Assembly (NCBI RefSeq): GCF_015711015.1
Contig: NZ_CP064653.1
Location: 3,348,001-3,412,000, forward strand
Source of the DNA: Methylomonas sp. LL1
GTDB taxonomy: Bacteria; Pseudomonadota; Gammaproteobacteria; Methylococcales; Methylomonadaceae
Length of the DNA stretch: 64,000 nucleotides
Reading direction: 5' to 3'
The position numbers were made by a program, and so were the translations under genes. How positions within the stretch are numbered: the first letter of the stretch is position 1; each line of letters starts with the position of its first letter. Under the pieces are notes generated by a model, which saw nothing but the letters and a program-made list of their open reading frames with translations, searched no databases and was not told the origin of the DNA. This document shows positions 61,230-64,000 of this stretch, piece by piece.

Positions 61230-61910
61230 TTATTCTTCCATAAACTTCAATAACAGATTTTTGATGGTGATACTGTCGTCATTACTCAACTTGATTTGTG
61301 AACTTAACTCGCGGCCATTCAGTTTGACCAGTTTATTCTTTCTCGGAAACAGATAATAACTATTGCCGATACGTGAAATCTCGGCCACCAGTTTCGGGGT
61401 AAACCAGCCGCCGACGCACAGGTCGCTATGCTTACTCTTACCGATGGAATAGTAATCCCGATTCAGTAATAACTTATTGATATTGCGTTTTTCGCCATGC
61501 ACCAATAAATAACAATTACTAGCCTTTTGCGTGCCGGCGGCGGGCTGGCTGTTGCCGACCATCATCGTCCTGTCACTGTCGTCGCTTTGGTGAATATTCT
61601 GCGCTTGTCCGCCATGGCCGCGTTCGTTGACAAACTTCAAATCATGCTTGCAAATACTGATGGTGTCGCCGAATTTTAGTTTCTGCTTACCCTCTATCTT
61701 CACTCCATTTAAATAGGTGCCATTGGTGCTATTTAAATCCTCGATAAACCATTCTTTATTTTGTTGTGTAATAGCGGCATGCAGCAATGAAACGCCTTTA
61801 TTATCTATTTGAATGGGGTTATAGCCGGCCCGGCCGATAGTCGCGGAGTTACTCTCGATTTCAACCGAGTTCTGTAGCGAACTATTAAAATAGATTTCAA
61901 TAAAACTCAT
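61230..61910 (-). CDS. Two-FHA-domain protein
   Basis: A 226-residue soluble protein. The first FHA domain (~10-85) has G-R-A-G-x-N-x-I-x-I and H-A-A-I, with L-N-S-T-N-G-T-Y-L-N-G, all conserved for phosphothreonine binding. The second (~150-220) is divergent (S-I-G-K-S, V-K-L-N-G). It is convergent with PP2C, 3 bases away. A joint role in a phosphorylation switch is likely, but the kinase is missing here. Confidence 0.85.
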   Translation of the reverse strand: MSFIEIYFNSSLQNSVEIESNSATIGRAGYNPIQIDNKGVSLLHAAITQQNKEWFIEDLNSTNGTYLNGVKIEGKQKLKFGDTISICKHDLKFVNERGHGGQAQNIHQSDDSDRTMMVGNSQPAAGTQKASNCYLLVHGEKRNINKLLLNRDYYSIGKSKHSDLCVGGWFTPKLVAEISRIGNSYYLFPRKNKLVKLNGRELSSQIKLSNDDSITIKNLLLKFMEE

Positions 61911-62078
61911 TTTGCTAGCTCCACATCTGGGTTTGTATTCGTTTCAAAACAGGGCTGTTTATTAGGATAGGCTTGGGTTGAAGCGGTCATCTGTCTGTTT
62001 CTATCTTATACCCGAATGCGTGAGTTAAAAAGACCATCATCAGCGCGTCGCCGCCCGCCGGAGCCTCCTTCCCAAGCC

Positions 62079-62993
62079 TCAATCGGTTAAATCAGGCAGC
62101 AAACTGTAATCGGCTTGCAGGCTATACTGGCTGCCCGGTTGAATCTGAATCAGGTCGAACGCTATATTTCCCACCTCTACGCAAATAAATTGCTGGTAAG
62201 CGATGGGGGCTAAATCCGGCATTTTTTTGATGGTTTTGGCCCAGGGATTCCAGACTACTGCCGTGCTGGTGTCGGGAGAGCTAACCCGAATCCGGCGCTT
62301 GAACACTGAATCCACGATAATCAAATCCTTTAGCGCGTTGGTGTAGACCCGATCGACTTCCCTGGTAACCGTGATGGCGCCATTTTGAGATTTTTGGGTG
62401 CCATGATCCAATTTATCGAAATACTCGCAATCCTCCAGCCCTAAAACCTTCACACGCTTGATATGGCCGATCCGAAAATAACTATGAAAAGCCTGGGTAA
62501 TCGAGAAAGGCTTATCGCCGGTATTATATGTCGTCAGCTTTAATTGCAAGCTGGGACCGACGCTAATCTCCAGCATCAACATAAACGCCTGCCGCCAAGT
62601 ATTTTCTTTTTTAAAGCTTTCGTTGAACAGCAGGCTGACCTTGGTTTCGGCCTCGCTGATTGCTTCCGTTTTCGCTAGCTGCCAAAAGTGATTACGAACG
62701 AAACCATGATTGGGGCGCTGCAAACCCTTGGGGTCCGGCCCGAACCAGGGCCAACACACCGGAATGCCGCCGCGAATAGCCTTGCCCTCGGCATACTCGG
62801 ATTGTTGGCTCAAAAATAACATATCCTCGTTTTGATCCAACCGCTGATACGACAACACTTGCGCCCCATACACCGAAATCAAGGCCCTGGCGCTGCCATT
62901 GTCGATTTTAATCATGGGCAAGCCGCCCTGGCCTGAAATTATTTCAAGCTGGTTTGCAATACTAAAATCACGGTTTAATTGCTGAATATCCAT
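62079..62993 (-). CDS. D-hexose-6-phosphate mutarotase (YeaD family)
   Basis: A 304-residue galactose-mutarotase-fold protein. It shows G-G-I-P-V-C-W-P-W-F-G (about residues 75-85), the H-G-F-V-R motif, an F-H-S-Y-F-R-I catalytic region and V-V-W-N-P-W. It speeds anomer exchange of glucose 6-phosphate. In the cell this may support glycolysis or the RuMP cycle. Confidence 0.92.
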   Translation of the reverse strand: MDIQQLNRDFSIANQLEIISGQGGLPMIKIDNGSARALISVYGAQVLSYQRLDQNEDMLFLSQQSEYAEGKAIRGGIPVCWPWFGPDPKGLQRPNHGFVRNHFWQLAKTEAISEAETKVSLLFNESFKKENTWRQAFMLMLEISVGPSLQLKLTTYNTGDKPFSITQAFHSYFRIGHIKRVKVLGLEDCEYFDKLDHGTQKSQNGAITVTREVDRVYTNALKDLIIVDSVFKRRIRVSSPDTSTAVVWNPWAKTIKKMPDLAPIAYQQFICVEVGNIAFDLIQIQPGSQYSLQADYSLLPDLTD

Positions 62994-63584
62994 GGACCCA
63001 CTGTATTAAAATCGATTATGGCTGGCTTCATCCAACCGCCACCGTCCATGGCTCTGGATGCCCGAGTCCCGCGGGCATGACGACACACTATTTTACAGAT
63101 GACATGTCACGTAACCGCTATCGCGGCAACGTAACCTACCTTACTTTATTTTTCTAGCGGGACGGGGTTAATCCCGTTTGCCGCGCCGAGCACCGAAGCT
63201 TTTGACGGGATCAGCCCGTTAGGGGCGATGCAAGGATACATCGTGGATCCGGGGTTCTGACTCGCGCCGTCCAGGCGCTCGCACGTCGTACGCCGTTGGC
63301 TTCCGCTAGGCGGGAACCGATATTAGATCAGGCCGCGATAGCGAATCATAATTTTACAGGACGACGCAGCGCGTCTAAGGCTGCATTTCCACGTAGAACG
63401 TGGGAACGATTAATAAGAGCATTTCCATCTTAAGTGTGCTACCACACAGACTCAGTATAATCAAATATTTATTATGTATAGCAAGGGACATTACTGCCTG
63501 GTTCTTCAAATTGATTTGTTGCAATTTTAAGATCTACCAAAATGGCTGAAGGAACATAGATTTTTTTTATTTGGAGAATACGAC
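62994..63584. other. 591-bp gap between mutarotase and secreted-protein genes
   Basis: No gene is supported. A degenerate copy of the RAYT-element arm fills 63178-63347. The AT-rich right end holds the promoter region and ribosome site TTGGAGA of the next gene. No convincing sigma-54 site was seen there. Confidence 0.6.
63178..63347 (-). repeat. Degenerate, transposase-free relative of the RAYT-element arm
   Basis: TTGCCGCGCCGAGCACCG at 63178-63195 matches 59244-59261 exactly. The following part keeps the GGGGCGATGCAAGGATACATCG block of the arm with a few changes, and CGCGATAGCGA at the far end. The 60-base conserved hairpin segment is missing. It has the orientation of the right arm. Confidence 0.65.
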
Positions 63585-64000
63585 ATGAGTAAACAAGCTT
63601 TCATAAAACCAAGCATTTGCTTAGCTTTAGGATTGAGTTTAATGGCACCTTCCGCATTTGCTAGCGTACCTTGGGTAGGCAGTGTGGATTATTCCCAAGC
63701 GCCAAGTGCACTTGGTACGGAACCAACTGTTGGACCGTTTGATACATATGACTTTGGGGCCGGTGTTACTCTAATTCAGCTAACCAGCGGCAGCACCTTT
63801 AATGGTTATTATCAAACCCTGGTTAGTGGGCATTTTTTGAACAATATCGGCATTAACGTTCCGGGACTTGATATTTCCGGAACTGGCGCCGGATTCGAGG
63901 TAACCGCAACCGCATCGTTTAGCGGCACTTATTCAAATGTCGGAAATTTATCAAACATAAATTATACGTCTGGTGAAGTCAATGTGTATTTCGATCCAAC
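63585..64000 (+). CDS. Secreted protein, possibly PEP-CTERM type (C-terminus beyond right edge)
   Basis: A 138-codon open frame runs off the right end. The signal peptide spans ~1-26 and ends AFA. The mature part is rich in Ser, Gly, Thr, Asn and has repeated beta-type segments (Y-Q-T-L-V-S-G-H-F, then G-A-G-F-E-V-T-A-T-A-S-F-S-G). This style resembles secreted PEP-CTERM proteins such as the flocculation protein PepA, but the C-terminal sorting signal is outside the window. GGAGA lies before the ATG. Confidence 0.6.
   Translation, partial: MSKQAFIKPSICLALGLSLMAPSAFASVPWVGSVDYSQAPSALGTEPTVGPFDTYDFGAGVTLIQLTSGSTFNGYYQTLVSGHFLNNIGINVPGLDISGTGAGFEVTATASFSGTYSNVGNLSNINYTSGEVNVYFDP

Noticed and set aside
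63481-63584. Sigma-54 promoter ahead of the last gene
   Set aside because: A TTGCA at 63519 has no GG element at the proper distance, and TGGTTC at 63499-63504 has no GC at the right spacing.

Overview
The window reads as chromosomal DNA of a gammaproteobacterial methanotroph, most like Methylomonas or a close relative (family Methylococcaceae). The strongest evidence is a complete soluble methane monooxygenase (sMMO) cluster at about 45.2-54.7 kb: mmoX, mmoY, mmoB, mmoZ, mmoD, mmoC, a small orf, mmoG and mmoR. A formaldehyde-activating-enzyme paralogue at 4.1 kb fits C1 metabolism, and the housekeeping genes are gammaproteobacterial. The genus is an inference. Gene density is high, and I saw no tRNA, rRNA operon, CRISPR array, prophage or classical IS transposase.

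Layout. 0-4.7 kb: ankyrin-repeat protein (cut by the left edge), apaG-apaH, periplasmic and lipoprotein genes, fae paralogue. 4.8-16.3 kb (minus): a MoxR / DUF58 / DUF4381 / BatA / BatB-TPR / BatD cluster, interrupted by creA and by a 1349-codon MASE1-CHASE-PAS-GGDEF-EAL gene. 16.3-22.9 kb (minus): LOG-family gene, then gshB-tonB-yqgE-ruvX-pyrR-pyrB-pyrC', where PyrC' has lost its metal-binding HxH motif. 23-30 kb: rpmB-rpmG, a cyclic-nucleotide/rhodanese protein, an HtrA protease, rep, phosphoglucomutase. 30.2-35.1 kb: a cell-envelope group with two L,D-transpeptidases around an alanine-zipper lipoprotein, then rdgC, darP and mtgA. 35.7-41.3 kb: CBS protein, RNase P RNA, methionine-salvage genes mtnB-mtnD-mtnC, rimK, and exbD-exbB-tonB. 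41.5-44.9 kb: kup, a lipoprotein, an FAH-family enzyme.

The sMMO block is preceded by a well-matched sigma-54 promoter (45167-45182) and ends with mmoR, the sigma-54-dependent activator, so the regulator and its likely target site are both present. A strong hairpin separates mmoXYBZ from mmoDC. Nearly identical 19-20 bp direct repeats lie just after the promoter and just after mmoR.

54.9-64 kb: a gst/tetR divergent pair with palindromic operators, yjbQ, a DUF411 gene, and trpD and trpC split apart by a 1.2-kb RAYT/REP element. This element has REP palindromes carrying GTAG, long outer inverted repeats with a 60-bp identical core, and a transposase whose HUH motif reads H-M-P. A degenerate, transposase-free relative of its arm lies at 63.2-63.3 kb. 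PP2C phosphatase, FHA protein, hexose-phosphate mutarotase and the start of a secreted protein finish the window.

I did not find a convincing wholly new multigene system. The best candidates for new biology are the RAYT composite element, the operon hairpin and flanking repeats of the sMMO cluster, the second messenger gene inside the Bat cluster, and the small unassigned sMMO gene.
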